Shown: positions 1 through 8,560, counted from the stretch's first letter. The stretch is 52,503 nucleotides of DNA from Chloroflexota bacterium (GCA_020850535.1 JADZEM010000130.1:1-52503), one strand, 5' to 3'. Made by a program: numbers and translations. Notes: generated by a model not told the origin, from the letters alone.

Positions 1-14
1 ACTGGTAGCAGCAT

Positions 15-230
15 CAGGGCGATTGCATGTTCATTGGTGTCCCCGAAGCATCATGGAACGGGCGGTCGGGGACTGAAGTCCCCGCCTACAGTCACACCGT
101 CGCTGCGCGACGGCCGTCGGGAACGGCAGGCACTGGTGCGACCGGGGCGTCGCGCAGCGACTGCAGGATCGTAGGCGGGGCTTTCAAGCCCCGACGCCGC
201 CGCACGACGACATCAACATGCGATCCCCAG
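15..230 (+). repeat. Full-length palindromic repeat, copy 1
   Basis: About 216 bp. It opens with CAGGGCGATTGCATGTT and closes with AACATGCGATCCCCAGGG, so the ends are imperfect inverted repeats. Inside, a left arm (about 65-113) and a right arm (about 148-194) are near reverse complements. Each arm contains its own small hairpin (GGGGACTGAAGTCCCC on the left, GGGGCTTTCAAGCCCC on the right) and a GTCGCTGCGCGACG-type block. Further copies lie at 12291, 32217, 32446, 52173 and 52402. No transposase gene is present. Open reading frames across it are by-products of the repeat and differ between copies. Confidence 0.9.
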
Positions 231-512
231 GGTTGGCATGGTACGCATGGCGCATTCTTGCGTCCATGTTACTTAGAAGACCGCACATTTGCCACGACCT
301 TGCGCTATGGTACGGGGGCAGGAATGGGCAGCACGGCGCTGTGCAGCGGGCGCGCCGACGGTCGCACGGGGGCGCAGCGAGGACGCCCGGCATGGGTTGG
401 ATCGGCGCGGCGTGGGGTGGCCGAGCAATCCCCCATCTGACGGAGCCCCGAATCGGCACTCTTGACCACTGATTCGCGTTTACTTGACTGGACACTCTTC
501 TTCGGAGCGAAT
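231..512. other. Intergenic region upstream of the pilin operon
   Basis: No credible gene is seen between the repeat and the first TadE gene. The short open frames here run through the repeat and have no recognisable domain. The promoter of the pilin operon should lie here, but no convincing pair of -35 and -10 boxes could be picked out: TTGACC at 462-467 has no good partner. Confidence 0.5.
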
Positions 513-1043
513 ATGCGGCAACGGGTGCAGGCGGCTGCGAGGGGTTGGGCGGGACTTCAGATCCGGGGGCTGGTTGCCCGGATCGGGCGCCCCCACCTGC
601 GCTCGCACCGCTCCGGGCAGGCCCTCGTCGAGACGGCGATCACCACGCTGCTGTCGGTGGTCACGGTTGTCGTGGTGCTCCAGTTGTCGATGGTTGTTGC
701 ACAGGCGATCAGTGCAGCACACGTAGCCCGGCAGACATCGCGCTGGCTCGCCGTCCGGATCGACACGATCGATTCCGCCGTTTCAACCCAGGCCACGGCG
801 TTCGCGGCGAATCTGCCAGGGGTGAGCAACGGCGGCATCACGTCGGTGACGGTCAGCCCCTCGTGCGCGTCGCTGACCGGCGGGAAATGCGCGTCACGCT
901 CCAGCGGCGACGCGGTCACCGTGTCGGTGACCGCGAACCTATCGCATGTGATGTTTCTGCCGACAACTATAGGAGTCGCCCCACTCCAGTTCCGGCTTCC
1001 CAGCACGATGCCGGCCATCGCCTACACGGTGCTGCTCGAATGA
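513..1043 (+). CDS. TadE-family pilus assembly protein (first paralogue)
   Basis: Small (176 aa) TadE-like pseudopilin of the Flp/Tad pilus system. After a basic N-terminus it has the TadE signature GQALVETAI followed by a hydrophobic segment (about residues 28-60) that would anchor it in the membrane, then an outward domain with the pattern SC-x2-LT-x-GKC. ATG 513 is preferred to an upstream in-frame start at 462 because GGAG (504-507) sits 5 nt before it. It overlaps the next gene in ATGA (1040-1043), so the two are translationally coupled. The next protein is a clear paralogue with the same Cys pair and the same MFLPT block near the C-terminus. No Tad ATPase or secretin genes are in the window. 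The exact role (minor pilin or secreted adhesin) is inferred. Confidence 0.85.
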   Translation: MRQRVQAAARGWAGLQIRGLVARIGRPHLRSHRSGQALVETAITTLLSVVTVVVVLQLSMVVAQAISAAHVARQTSRWLAVRIDTIDSAVSTQATAFAANLPGVSNGGITSVTVSPSCASLTGGKCASRSSGDAVTVSVTANLSHVMFLPTTIGVAPLQFRLPSTMPAIAYTVLLE

Positions 1044-1540
1044 TCCGACGACATTCACTCCGCTCACACTTCAGCTTCGGTCGCCGCTGGCGGCTGTGCC
1101 GACGTGCACAGCGTGGCCAGTCCCTCGTCGAGATGGCGGTGTTCCTGCCGTTGATCGCCTTCTTCGGGCTGGCTTGCGTGCAGTTCGCGGTCGTGTTTAT
1201 CGCCTACATCAACGTGATCAATACCACGCGCGACGCCGCTCGATGGATCGCCGTCCATCCGCACGTCATCGATTCGACCAACCTTGCCACGGTGCAAGGT
1301 CGCCTTCCCGCTGCCCTCAACGCCGCTGCCCTCACGATGACAGTCTCACCCACGTGTACGGCGCTCACCAGTGGAAAGTGCTCGGGCCGCACTGGCGGAA
1401 CGCAGTTGTCCGTCACCTCTTCGTACAACATCGCGTCGCACATGTTCCTGCCGACCAGCTTTGGGTTTGGCAGCATGGTCATCCGGATGCCTACGTCGCT
1501 GCCGAACTACACCATCGTCATGCAGGTGGAGCCAACTTGA
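1040..1540 (+). CDS. TadE-family pilus assembly protein (second paralogue)
   Basis: 166-aa tandem paralogue of the preceding protein. It carries GQSLVEMAVF, the TadE signature with the conserved Glu, then a membrane segment (about residues 30-58). The outer domain has the same spacing of motifs as its neighbour: TVSPTC, GKC and MFLPTSFG. The two cysteines in the shared SPxC-x8-C arrangement probably form a disulfide, which is an inference. The start codon overlaps the previous stop (ATGA) and the stop lies one base before the next ATG, so this is the middle gene of a tightly packed three-gene operon. I considered a merged longer frame starting at 545, but its first 165 residues are antisense-like shadow of the first TadE gene. 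Confidence 0.85.
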   Translation: MIRRHSLRSHFSFGRRWRLCRRAQRGQSLVEMAVFLPLIAFFGLACVQFAVVFIAYINVINTTRDAARWIAVHPHVIDSTNLATVQGRLPAALNAAALTMTVSPTCTALTSGKCSGRTGGTQLSVTSSYNIASHMFLPTSFGFGSMVIRMPTSLPNYTIVMQVEPT

Positions 1541-1541
1541 C

Positions 1542-3323
1542 ATGCGAAAGCGACTGATCGATCACGTCTCGCGTTGGCGACATCCCTGGGCCGTCTGGTC
1601 GGTACGACGCGGGCCAGGGCAGGTCGCCGTGTACATGGCGCTGCTGCTGGCGTCGTTGATGGGGCTGGCAGGCGCCGGCGTTGACTTCAGCCTGGCCGTA
1701 GTCGAAAGCTCGAAGCTCCAGCACGCGCTGGACGCGGCCGCCCTCGCTGGCGCGCGCGCGCTCGTCACATCGTCTGGCAGCACCGCGACGCTGCGGAATG
1801 CCGATGGCGAGGCTGCGGCGGCAGCCTACCTGACACTCAACGGCTACACCAGCGGTCAGAATGGCGCCACGTTCGACTACGAGTTCTCGGCGTCGGAGGC
1901 GGGCGGCCACAACGACACCCTCCGCATCAACGCCGTCGTCGTGAAGAGCACCTACTTCTGGCGCGTCATCGGGATTCAGTCCACCACGCTGAGGCAGGGG
2001 GCGACGGCCGCAGCCGCCGGCAACATGATCGACGTGATGCTGAGCCTCGACCTCAGCAAGTCGATGGACATGGGCGGCTCGGACCTGACCAACCTCCAGG
2101 CCGCGACGAAGGCGTTCATCAGCCAGATGAAGATCGATGCCACCAACCCGCGCAGCACCCAGCTTGGCATTGCACGGTGGGCCGGCGTCAAATGCTCCTG
2201 GCGACGCGGCGTCGCGCCGACGCTGACGCCAACGCTGACCCCCACCCCGACCCGCACACCGACGCCCAACCCCGGCGCAACCCGCACGCCGACACCTCGG
2301 CCCGGTTCCACGGCCACGCCGACCCGGACCCCGACCCCTGCGCCGACGTCCACCCCAACGCCGCTTCCCGACGTCAACTTCGGCGCAGACGGCGATACCA
2401 ACATCGACTTCGGCATCGGCCCGCCAAACACCGGCGCGTTCAACACCCGCAGCGAGTACGTCGCTCCCTGCACCGACGATTCGACCGTCGTCACCAACCT
2501 GACCCAGAACGTCGCGACGCTGAACAAGATCGCCGACAACTCTGGCGCAGGGACGTGCCCGACCGGCATGTCGGGCTACGCCTGCCCGCTGCAGTCGTGG
2601 GCCTATCCGATCTCGCAGGTACCGGTCATCGCGGGGACGCCCGTCGCCGCGACCGGGCTCCAGAACAACAACAGCACCAGTTACAACTGGAGCGGCGCAA
2701 CAGGAACGCGCCTGCCGGCGGCTATCGACGTGGTCAGCAACGGCACGTACTACGCCTGGAGCGATGCCAACGGCGGCCGGAACGGCAATGGCGGCGCAGG
2801 CCTCGCCCGTAAGGTGCTGGTCATCATGACGGACGGCTTCAGCCAGAGCCCCTTCAACGTCTCATCGGGCGTGGACATCCCGAGTACGCTCAACGTGACC
2901 ACCTGGGACGCCGATGCCATCGCCAAGGCGAACGCGCTGAAGGCCGGACCAGATGGAAACATTGCAACCCCTGAGGATAATGTCGAGATCTTCGTGGTCG
3001 GGTTCTTCTGCACCCCGTACAGCACGTCCGCCGGTCAGACGAGCTGGTGCCGCAGCCGGGCGGCTGCCACTGGTACGGTCGCAGCGAACACTCACCCGTG
3101 CCCGGGCGCAACCGGAGCACTGCTGCCGGCGCCGGGCCTGAACACCTTCTCGTACGCCTCAAACTCGGTGAGCCCAGGGGTGGATGAGATCCTGAACTCC
3201 ATCGCCTCGTCCAGCCCTGGCACCTGCGACCACTACTTCCCCATCGCAAAATCTGAGGGGGAGTCGTTGCCACAGCTCTTCAGAGTCGTCGCCGGCGCCA
3301 TCACCCGCGGCAAGCTGCAGTAG
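1542..3323 (+). CDS. TadG-like pilus protein with interrupted von Willebrand factor A domain
   Basis: 593-aa membrane-anchored protein. Residues about 26-50 form the TadE/G-type N-terminal anchor (GQVAVYMALLLAS), followed by a helical stretch with AALAGA as in TadG proteins. A vWA domain starts near residue 162, with a MIDAS-type D-x-S-x-S at D170/S172/S174 and the later Asp in VIMTDGF near residue 430. Between these halves lies a Pro/Thr-rich repeat (residues about 226-276, largely TPTP and PTRTP units), then a Gly/Asn-rich, Cys-containing region. TadG proteins are thought to tether the pilus to the cell envelope; the vWA domain suggests metal-dependent adhesion. It starts one base after the stop of the second TadE gene and ends just before a strong terminator hairpin. 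Confidence 0.8.
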   Translation: MRKRLIDHVSRWRHPWAVWSVRRGPGQVAVYMALLLASLMGLAGAGVDFSLAVVESSKLQHALDAAALAGARALVTSSGSTATLRNADGEAAAAAYLTLNGYTSGQNGATFDYEFSASEAGGHNDTLRINAVVVKSTYFWRVIGIQSTTLRQGATAAAAGNMIDVMLSLDLSKSMDMGGSDLTNLQAATKAFISQMKIDATNPRSTQLGIARWAGVKCSWRRGVAPTLTPTLTPTPTRTPTPNPGATRTPTPRPGSTATPTRTPTPAPTSTPTPLPDVNFGADGDTNIDFGIGPPNTGAFNTRSEYVAPCTDDSTVVTNLTQNVATLNKIADNSGAGTCPTGMSGYACPLQSWAYPISQVPVIAGTPVAATGLQNNNSTSYNWSGATGTRLPAAIDVVSNGTYYAWSDANGGRNGNGGAGLARKVLVIMTDGFSQSPFNVSSGVDIPSTLNVTTWDADAIAKANALKAGPDGNIATPEDNVEIFVVGFFCTPYSTSAGQTSWCRSRAAATGTVAANTHPCPGATGALLPAPGLNTFSYASNSVSPGVDEILNSIASSSPGTCDHYFPIAKSEGESLPQLFRVVAGAITRGKLQ

Positions 3324-3344
3324 ACCGCCCACGCGTGACAATCC

Positions 3345-3383
3345 GCAGCGAGGCAGCCGACCTCAACTCGGCTGCCTCGCTGC
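3345..3383. terminator. Bidirectional terminator hairpin
   Basis: Perfect 16-bp stem (GCAGCGAGGCAGCCGA against TCGGCTGCCTCGCTGC) with a 7-nt loop, placed exactly between the convergent pilin operon and the peptidase gene. No long T tract follows on either strand. Confidence 0.8.
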
Positions 3384-3392
3384 TGTGCGTCG

Positions 3393-4619
3393 CTACGGGA
3401 TGTCGCGCTCGGTCCATTCCAGTGGGTTGACGTTCGCGCCGCCAACCCACAGCTCCCAGTGCAGGTGCGGCCCCGTCGAGAGGCCGGTGCTCCCGACCTT
3501 CCCGAACGCCTGTCCCCGCTGGACCATGTCCCCTACCTTCACATCGACAGCGGAGAGGTGGGCGTAGGTCGTGTAGACCCCCAGGCCGTGATCGAGGATG
3601 ACCATGTTGCCGCGCAGCCGAACCTGCTCGACCTTGTAGACGCGGCCTCTGGCTGGCGCCACGACTGGCCGCCCTGTCGGCGCGCCGATGTCCGCCCCCT
3701 GGTGCGGCCCCACCACCGGCCCGCCGTTGAACGAGCGGATCGTGGCAAACTCGGTGATGATCGGGCCGGCGACGGGGATCAGGAAACGGCCCTCCCAGAG
3801 CTTCTCCGGGCTGACGGGCTTGTAATACTCGGCGAGGCGGCGGTCCTCCTCGGCGCGGACCTCACCGCCCAGCAGCTCGGCCAGCGAGGCCGGTACGTCG
3901 ACGTTCTCACGCGGGAACTGCTCGGCAGCCACCTGGACCGGCTCAGAGACGTGCGTCTCGTTGCCGGCCTGGTCGCGCCCGTCGATGCGGACCGGAACCG
4001 TCGTCGTGTCGGCGGTCGGCGAGAACCCGACGATGGACCAGCCGAAGCCGTTGCCGACCTGGATCGGCAGCTCATGCTCCCCGAGGTGGGCATCGACAGA
4101 GGCCGGCTCGTTGGTGCGGATGCGTACGAGCCAGGTGTGGCCCTGGAGCACCTGGCGGGGCTGCGAATCGACGGTGAGCGCGGGCGGCGTGTTGTCCGTC
4201 TGCAACGACACCGAGGCCGTCGTGCGGTTCTTGCGCCAGGAGCGGTCTTCGGCCACCATCACGAGCTGCTGCTGACCGTCGGGCAGCGCGGTCGTGTCGA
4301 CCACCAGTTGCTCGCCGTCCGGTACCGGCAGGGCGCGGTCGTTGACGCGGACCTCAACGGGCACAGCCCGGCCGGCCGGCTCGATGCGCACCCGCACGGG
4401 GACGGTTGCCCGAACCGGCCCGGTTGGCCCTTCCAGCACGACCGTCGGCGGGGTCACGTTCGTCAACCACCACCAGGAGTAGGCAGCAGCACCCGTCCAC
4501 CAGGCGCCGCCGGCGACGATCAGAACGAGGAACAGACTGGCCAGCAGGATGAGCGGGAGCGTTAGCCCTCGCTGGCCGTCTCGCCCAGCGTCGACTCGTC
4601 GTCGAGGCCGATACCCCAC
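3393..4619 (-). CDS. M23/LytM-family metallopeptidase with N-terminal anchor and Ig-like region
   Basis: 408 aa. It has a membrane segment near the N-terminus (LPLILLASLFLVLIV, about residues 20-40), then two beta-rich stretches resembling bacterial Ig-like domains, and a C-terminal LytM domain. The zinc ligands are visible as H-x3-D (HQGAD, near residue 305) and H-x-H (HLHWE, near residue 385). Enzymes of this family cleave peptidoglycan cross-links or activate amidases; the presence of all ligands suggests an active enzyme. The start is GTG with GGAG 9 nt upstream, and it lies inside the end of the RAM-domain gene (58-bp overlap), so translation is probably coupled. It faces the pilin operon across a shared terminator. 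Confidence 0.88.
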   Translation of the reverse strand: MGYRPRRRVDAGRDGQRGLTLPLILLASLFLVLIVAGGAWWTGAAAYSWWWLTNVTPPTVVLEGPTGPVRATVPVRVRIEPAGRAVPVEVRVNDRALPVPDGEQLVVDTTALPDGQQQLVMVAEDRSWRKNRTTASVSLQTDNTPPALTVDSQPRQVLQGHTWLVRIRTNEPASVDAHLGEHELPIQVGNGFGWSIVGFSPTADTTTVPVRIDGRDQAGNETHVSEPVQVAAEQFPRENVDVPASLAELLGGEVRAEEDRRLAEYYKPVSPEKLWEGRFLIPVAGPIITEFATIRSFNGGPVVGPHQGADIGAPTGRPVVAPARGRVYKVEQVRLRGNMVILDHGLGVYTTYAHLSAVDVKVGDMVQRGQAFGKVGSTGLSTGPHLHWELWVGGANVNPLEWTERDIP

Positions 4620-4876
4620 ATGCGCTCCAGGTCACGCCGGGAATAGCACTGGAAGGCCATCAGCGTGGTAGTACTGGTGATCGTAGACAGCCCCGCAAGC
4701 CGTGTCGGGACAACCTCGGCCATCTGCTCGTACTCACGCACGCGAACTATCGCGACGAGATCGTACGCGCCGGCCACCGAGTAGACCTCTGACACCTCTG
4801 GCAGTTGCAGGAGGGCTTCGGCCGTCTCGGCGATGCGTCCGCGCTCGGTAGTGATCAGGACAACGGCAGCGATCAT
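4562..4876 (-). CDS. Stand-alone RAM (AsnC/Lrp ligand-binding) domain protein
   Basis: 104 aa, matching in length and pattern the C-terminal RAM domain of Lrp/AsnC regulators (start MIAAVVLITTERG, then LPEVSEVYSVAGAYDLVAIVRV), but with no DNA-binding helix-turn-helix. Such stand-alone domains bind amino acids and oligomerise; some act as partners of full Lrp proteins. The start is the ATG at 4876; longer in-frame extensions upstream are low-complexity Arg-rich shadow. It overlaps the downstream peptidase gene by 58 bp. Ligand and partner cannot be read from the sequence. Confidence 0.85.
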   Translation of the reverse strand: MIAAVVLITTERGRIAETAEALLQLPEVSEVYSVAGAYDLVAIVRVREYEQMAEVVPTRLAGLSTITSTTTLMAFQCYSRRDLERMWGIGLDDESTLGETASEG

Positions 4877-5052
4877 CGGGCCGATTGTAGCACGAGGCCA
4901 GATCCCGACGCTGCCGCCCATGTTCGCCGGAATGGACCGTACCCGGCCGCATTGTGATGGCCCTGGAGCGGGTGCTAGCATCTGCTTCGAGGCCAGGATC
5001 AAACGCCAGTCGACGGCGCCTGAGGGTTCTCGAAACACTGGGCGGCAACAGC

Positions 5053-5964
5053 ATGGAGTACATGGCGCGGGCGCTTCAGCTAGCCTCCCGCGCGCTCGGT
5101 CGGTGCAGTCCCAACCCGGCCGTTGGGGCGGTGCTCGTCCGCGACGGTGAGGTCGTTGGCGAAGGGGCCACGCAGCCAGCCGGCCAGGCCCATGCCGAGA
5201 TCGTCGCGTTGCGTGCCGCTGGGCCGCGCGCCGCCGGCAGCACGCTCTACGTGACCCTGGAGCCGTGCGCCCACTACGGCAGGACGCCCCCCTGCGCGGA
5301 CGCGCTGGTCGAGGCCGGCATCGCGCGGGCGCACGTCGCGATGCTCGATCCAAGCCCCTGGGTTGACGGCGGCGGCAACGCTGTGCTCGAACGGGCCGGC
5401 ATCAGCGTCCAGGTCGGGGCGCACGAACAGGACGCCCGCCGCCTGAACGAAGCGTACCTGACCTGGCTCCAGCACGGCCGGCCGCTGGTGACCGGTATCT
5501 ACGCGCTGGCGCTGGACGGCACGTCGCAGCCACTCGACGAGGCCACCCTCGGCGCGGCAGCGTTCAGCGAGCTTGCAACGATTCGGCAGCAGGCAGCGCG
5601 CACCTCCACCGATCCGCTCACGCTCCTGGCTGGCGATCCTGACCTTGCTGGCGTAGCCGCGGACGGCGTCATCAGCCTGAACGTCGAGGCCGCGCCGGCC
5701 GAGCTTGACAGCCTCCTGGAGCACGGGCTGCTCGACCGCCTGATCGTGTTTCTGACGCCGGCCTTCGGCCGCCGGGCGGCCGGGTCGTTGGCACAGGCCG
5801 ACGTGCCGATCGCGTCGGCCGGCCAGCCTGCTGCGCTCGCCGGCACGTGCTCGGACCGGGGCGCGCTCCTGGCGGTCTCGACGGAGCGGCTCGGCGACAC
5901 CGTCATGGTGACCGGCTATCCCCATTCCAGTGGATCGCCGCTGGTCAACGGTGCTGCTTCGTGA
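5053..5964 (+). CDS. ribD: RibD-type riboflavin biosynthesis deaminase with degenerate reductase domain
   Basis: 303 aa from ATG 5053. The N-terminal half (about residues 1-140) is a convincing diaminohydroxyphosphoribosylaminopyrimidine deaminase: zinc motif HAE, then PCAHYGRTPPC, then DPSPWVDGGG. The C-terminal half should reduce the ribosyl group with NADPH, but it is shorter than usual (about 160 rather than about 215 residues). It lacks the usual W-I-x-G block, and the VEGG motif reads VEAA. The reductase step may therefore be weak, or done by another protein; this is inference. First gene of the riboflavin operon. No FMN riboswitch was recognised upstream. A longer in-frame start at 4954 is possible but has no better ribosome site. 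Confidence 0.88.
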   Translation: MEYMARALQLASRALGRCSPNPAVGAVLVRDGEVVGEGATQPAGQAHAEIVALRAAGPRAAGSTLYVTLEPCAHYGRTPPCADALVEAGIARAHVAMLDPSPWVDGGGNAVLERAGISVQVGAHEQDARRLNEAYLTWLQHGRPLVTGIYALALDGTSQPLDEATLGAAAFSELATIRQQAARTSTDPLTLLAGDPDLAGVAADGVISLNVEAAPAELDSLLEHGLLDRLIVFLTPAFGRRAAGSLAQADVPIASAGQPAALAGTCSDRGALLAVSTERLGDTVMVTGYPHSSGSPLVNGAAS

Positions 5965-6056
5965 GCGCCCCGTCGGTCGCGCCGCGTTGCGCCCCCCTTC
6001 TACCCTCCGCCGCGGCCTGCGCCCGTCCCCGGGCGCGACGAATGGGAGCCTGATCG

Positions 6057-6671
6057 ATGTTTACCGGCCTTGTCGAAGAGATGGGCACTGTGCGCGAGCT
6101 GGTCCAGTCGCCCGACGGTACGCGCCTGTCGGTTGCCAGCGTTGAGGCGCGCCAGGGCCTCGCCCTTGGCGACAGCGTCTGCGTGGACGGCACTTGCCTC
6201 ACCATCATCGACCTCGACCCCGAAGGCTTCTGGATCGGGCTGTCACCCGAGACGCTCATCAAGACCAACCTTGGCGAGCGGAAGGTCGGCGACCGCGTCA
6301 ACCTGGAGCGCTCGCTGCTGGTCGGCGGGCGGCTCGGTGGGCACTACGTCCAGGGTCATGTCGACGGCGTTGGACAAGTCGTCGAGATGCAACCAGACGG
6401 CGACTCGCTGCGCGTCTGGTTCACCGCGCCCGACGAGTTGATGCCGTACATCGTAAAGAAGGGGTACATTTGTCTAGACGGCGTGAGCCTGACCATCACC
6501 GACAAAGTGGACGGTCGATTCGGCATCGCGCTCGTCGCCTACACCCAGAGCAAGATCACGCTGCCGAGCAAGGGCGTCGGCAGTACCGTCAATCTTGAAG
6601 TCGACGTCTTCGCCAAGTACGTCGAGAGCCTGTTGGAGGGTCGAGTTGAGCGCGACGGATCCCGGTCATGA
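6057..6671 (+). CDS. ribE: Riboflavin synthase, alpha subunit
   Basis: 204 aa, the normal family length. It converts two molecules of 6,7-dimethyl-8-ribityllumazine to riboflavin plus the pyrimidinedione. It begins with the family signature MFTGLVEE and contains two lumazine-binding repeats, visible as the matched blocks CVDGTCLTI and CLDGVSLTI, with [11 protein letters not shown] between. The ATG at 6057 lies 93 nt after ribD. The end overlaps the extended frame of ribBA, whose chosen start at 6688 leaves a 16-nt gap. Confidence 0.96.
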   Translation: MFTGLVEEMGTVRELVQSPDGTRLSVASVEARQGLALGDSVCVDGTCLTIIDLDPEGFWIGLSPETLIKTNLGERKVGDRVNLERSLLVGGRLGGHYVQGHVDGVGQVVEMQPDGDSLRVWFTAPDELMPYIVKKGYICLDGVSLTITDKVDGRFGIALVAYTQSKITLPSKGVGSTVNLEVDVFAKYVESLLEGRVERDGSRS

Positions 6672-6687
6672 GGCCGGCGGACCTATC

Positions 6688-7971
6688 ATGAACGGGTCGC
6701 AGCACGACGCGTCCTTCTGCTCGGTCCCCGAAGCGATTGAGGAGTTTCGGCGGGGCCGGATGGTCCTGATCGTGGACGACGAGGACCGTGAGAACGAGGG
6801 CGACATCGCCATCGCGGCGCAGTTCGCCACGCCGGAAGTCATCAACTTCATGGCGTTCCACGGGCGCGGCCTCGTCTGCATGCCGATGCTCCAGGAGCGG
6901 CTCGACCAGCTTGAGATCCCGCTGATGGTCGCCCGGAACAGTGTCAGCATGGAGACGGCCTTCACCGTCTCGGTGGACGCGCGCAAGGGCGTCTCGACGG
7001 GCATCTCGGCCTACGACCGGTATCTGACGGTCCAGGCGCTGATCGACGCGAGATCCACCGCCAACGATATCGTGCGGCCGGGCCACCTGTTCCCGCTGCG
7101 GTACACCGAAGGTGGCGTCTTGCGCCGTGCGGGCCACACCGAGGCCTCGGTTGACCTCTCGAAGCTGGCTGGCCTGTACCCCGCCGCCGTGATCTGCGAG
7201 GTCATGAACGCCGACGGCACGATGGCCCGCCTGCCGGACCTGATCCAGTTCGCGAAGGAACACAGGATCAAGATGTTCACGGTGGCGCAGCTGGTGGAGT
7301 ACCGCCGCCGCACCGAGAACCTCGTCCATCGTGTGGCCGACGCCGAGGTGCCCACCGAGTTCGGGACGTTCAGCTGCATCGCCTTCGAGTCGGTGGTGAC
7401 CAGCCAGCATCACCTGGCGCTCGTCAAAGGCGACCTGACCGGCGACCCGCCTCCGCTCGTGCGGATGCACTCCGAGTGCCTGACGGGCGACGTGTTCGGC
7501 TCGCAGCGCTGTGACTGCGGCGATCAGTTGAAGCGCTCGCTCCAGATGATCGGCGAGGAAGGCCGGGGCGTCGTCGTGTACATGCGGCACCACGAAGGGC
7601 GCGGCATCGGCATCGTCAACAAGCTGCGCGCCTACCGCCTCCAGGAAGACGAAGGCCTGGACACCGTCGAGGCGAACCTCCACCTGGGGTTCCCGCCGGA
7701 CCCGCGCGATTACGGCATCGGCGCGCAGATCCTCGTCGATCTGGGGCTGCGGCGGATCCGCCTGCTGACCAACAACCCGAGCAAACGGGCCGGCATCCAG
7801 GGCTTCGGCCTGGAGGTGGCGGAGCGGGTGCCGGTGGTCACCAGCCCGAACGATGTGAACCGACGCTACCTGGAGACCAAGCAGACGAAGATGGGGCACT
7901 TGCTCGATCTCGACGTTGCGCCCGGGGCGGAGGGCGACAGCCGGCGCCAGCCCGTCTCGGTTGAGGAGTGA
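6688..7971 (+). CDS. ribBA: Bifunctional 3,4-dihydroxy-2-butanone-4-phosphate synthase / GTP cyclohydrolase II
   Basis: 427 aa from ATG 6688. The N-terminal half (RibB) makes the four-carbon unit of riboflavin from ribulose 5-phosphate: [10 protein letters not shown] supplies the acidic metal-binding residues, and [11 protein letters not shown] the later active-site block. The C-terminal half (RibA) opens the imidazole ring of GTP: zinc ligands are seen as C-x10-C-x-C (ECLTGD...RCDCGD), with the active-site block [12 protein letters not shown]. Both halves look complete. A longer in-frame start at 6595 would overlap ribE by 77 bp and adds only non-conserved residues. The stop overlaps the ribosome site of ribH. 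Confidence 0.95.
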   Translation: MNGSQHDASFCSVPEAIEEFRRGRMVLIVDDEDRENEGDIAIAAQFATPEVINFMAFHGRGLVCMPMLQERLDQLEIPLMVARNSVSMETAFTVSVDARKGVSTGISAYDRYLTVQALIDARSTANDIVRPGHLFPLRYTEGGVLRRAGHTEASVDLSKLAGLYPAAVICEVMNADGTMARLPDLIQFAKEHRIKMFTVAQLVEYRRRTENLVHRVADAEVPTEFGTFSCIAFESVVTSQHHLALVKGDLTGDPPPLVRMHSECLTGDVFGSQRCDCGDQLKRSLQMIGEEGRGVVVYMRHHEGRGIGIVNKLRAYRLQEDEGLDTVEANLHLGFPPDPRDYGIGAQILVDLGLRRIRLLTNNPSKRAGIQGFGLEVAERVPVVTSPNDVNRRYLETKQTKMGHLLDLDVAPGAEGDSRRQPVSVEE

Positions 7972-7973
7972 GG

Positions 7974-8444
7974 ATGGCGCAGACGCTGGAAGGCGACCTC
8001 GACGGACACGGCCTGAAGATCGCGGTGGTCGTCGCGCGGTTCAACTCGATTGTCACGAACTACCTGCTGGCCGGCGCTGAAGAGGCGCTGCGCCGGCATG
8101 GCGTGGCCGACAACGACATCGAGATCGCCCATGTTCCCGGATCGTTCGAGATCCCGCTGGTGGCGAAGCGGCTGGCGCAGACCGGCCGCTACGACGCGGT
8201 GATCTGCATCGGCGCGGTGATCCGTGGCGAGACGGACCACTACGACCACGTCGCCGGATCGGTCACGTCGGGCGTCGCGCGCGTCGGGCTGGATACGGGC
8301 GTCCCGACGATCTTCGGCGTCCTGACGACGGACACGGTGGAGCAGGCGCTCAACCGCTCAGGCCTCAAGGCCGGCAACAACGGCTATGAGGCTGCCGTCG
8401 CAGCCATCGAGATGGCGTCGCTCCTGAAGAAGATCCCGGAGTAG
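7974..8444 (+). CDS. ribH: 6,7-dimethyl-8-ribityllumazine synthase
   Basis: 156 aa from ATG 7974. GAGGAG (7963-7968), inside the ribBA tail, ends 5 nt before the ATG; an in-frame GTG at 7968 sits within that ribosome site and is less likely. Motifs of the family are present: VVARFN near the N-terminus, [23 protein letters not shown] with the catalytic His, and GNNGYEAA near the end. It condenses the RibB and RibD products and usually forms a 60-subunit capsid or a pentamer. Last gene of the riboflavin operon, so the operon contains every committed step apart from the uncertain RibD reductase and the phosphatase. Confidence 0.96.
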   Translation: MAQTLEGDLDGHGLKIAVVVARFNSIVTNYLLAGAEEALRRHGVADNDIEIAHVPGSFEIPLVAKRLAQTGRYDAVICIGAVIRGETDHYDHVAGSVTSGVARVGLDTGVPTIFGVLTTDTVEQALNRSGLKAGNNGYEAAVAAIEMASLLKKIPE

Positions 8445-8495
8445 CGCTCCGGGAGTCCCTCACGCGCAGCCCGGATCCCTGGGCGGGAGCGGGAA

Positions 8496-8530
8496 GTCGC
8501 TCCGGTACCGGGGCCAGCGCGCGGAGCGAC
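8496..8530. terminator. Possible terminator between ribH and plsY
   Basis: A 9-bp inverted repeat (GTCGCTCCG and CGGAGCGAC) with a 17-nt spacer lies between these convergent genes. No T tract is present, so its function is uncertain. Confidence 0.4.
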
Positions 8531-8560
8531 AGGGCCAGGCCGTGGGCGTGTCGCCTTCGT

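Noticed and set aside
27-440. Open reading frame of 137 aa through repeat copy 1 (and similar frames at 32229, 32420, 52069)
   Set aside because: They exist in several copies only because the palindromic repeat has few stops; frames end differently in each copy and have no ribosome site or domain.
545-1039. N-terminal extension of the second TadE protein
   Set aside because: The extra 165 residues lie in a shadow frame of the first TadE gene; ATG 1040 gives a normal TadE with its signature near the N-terminus.
4877-5052. FMN riboswitch upstream of ribD
   Set aside because: The conserved RFN-element blocks could not be found in the leader; control of the riboflavin operon is left open.
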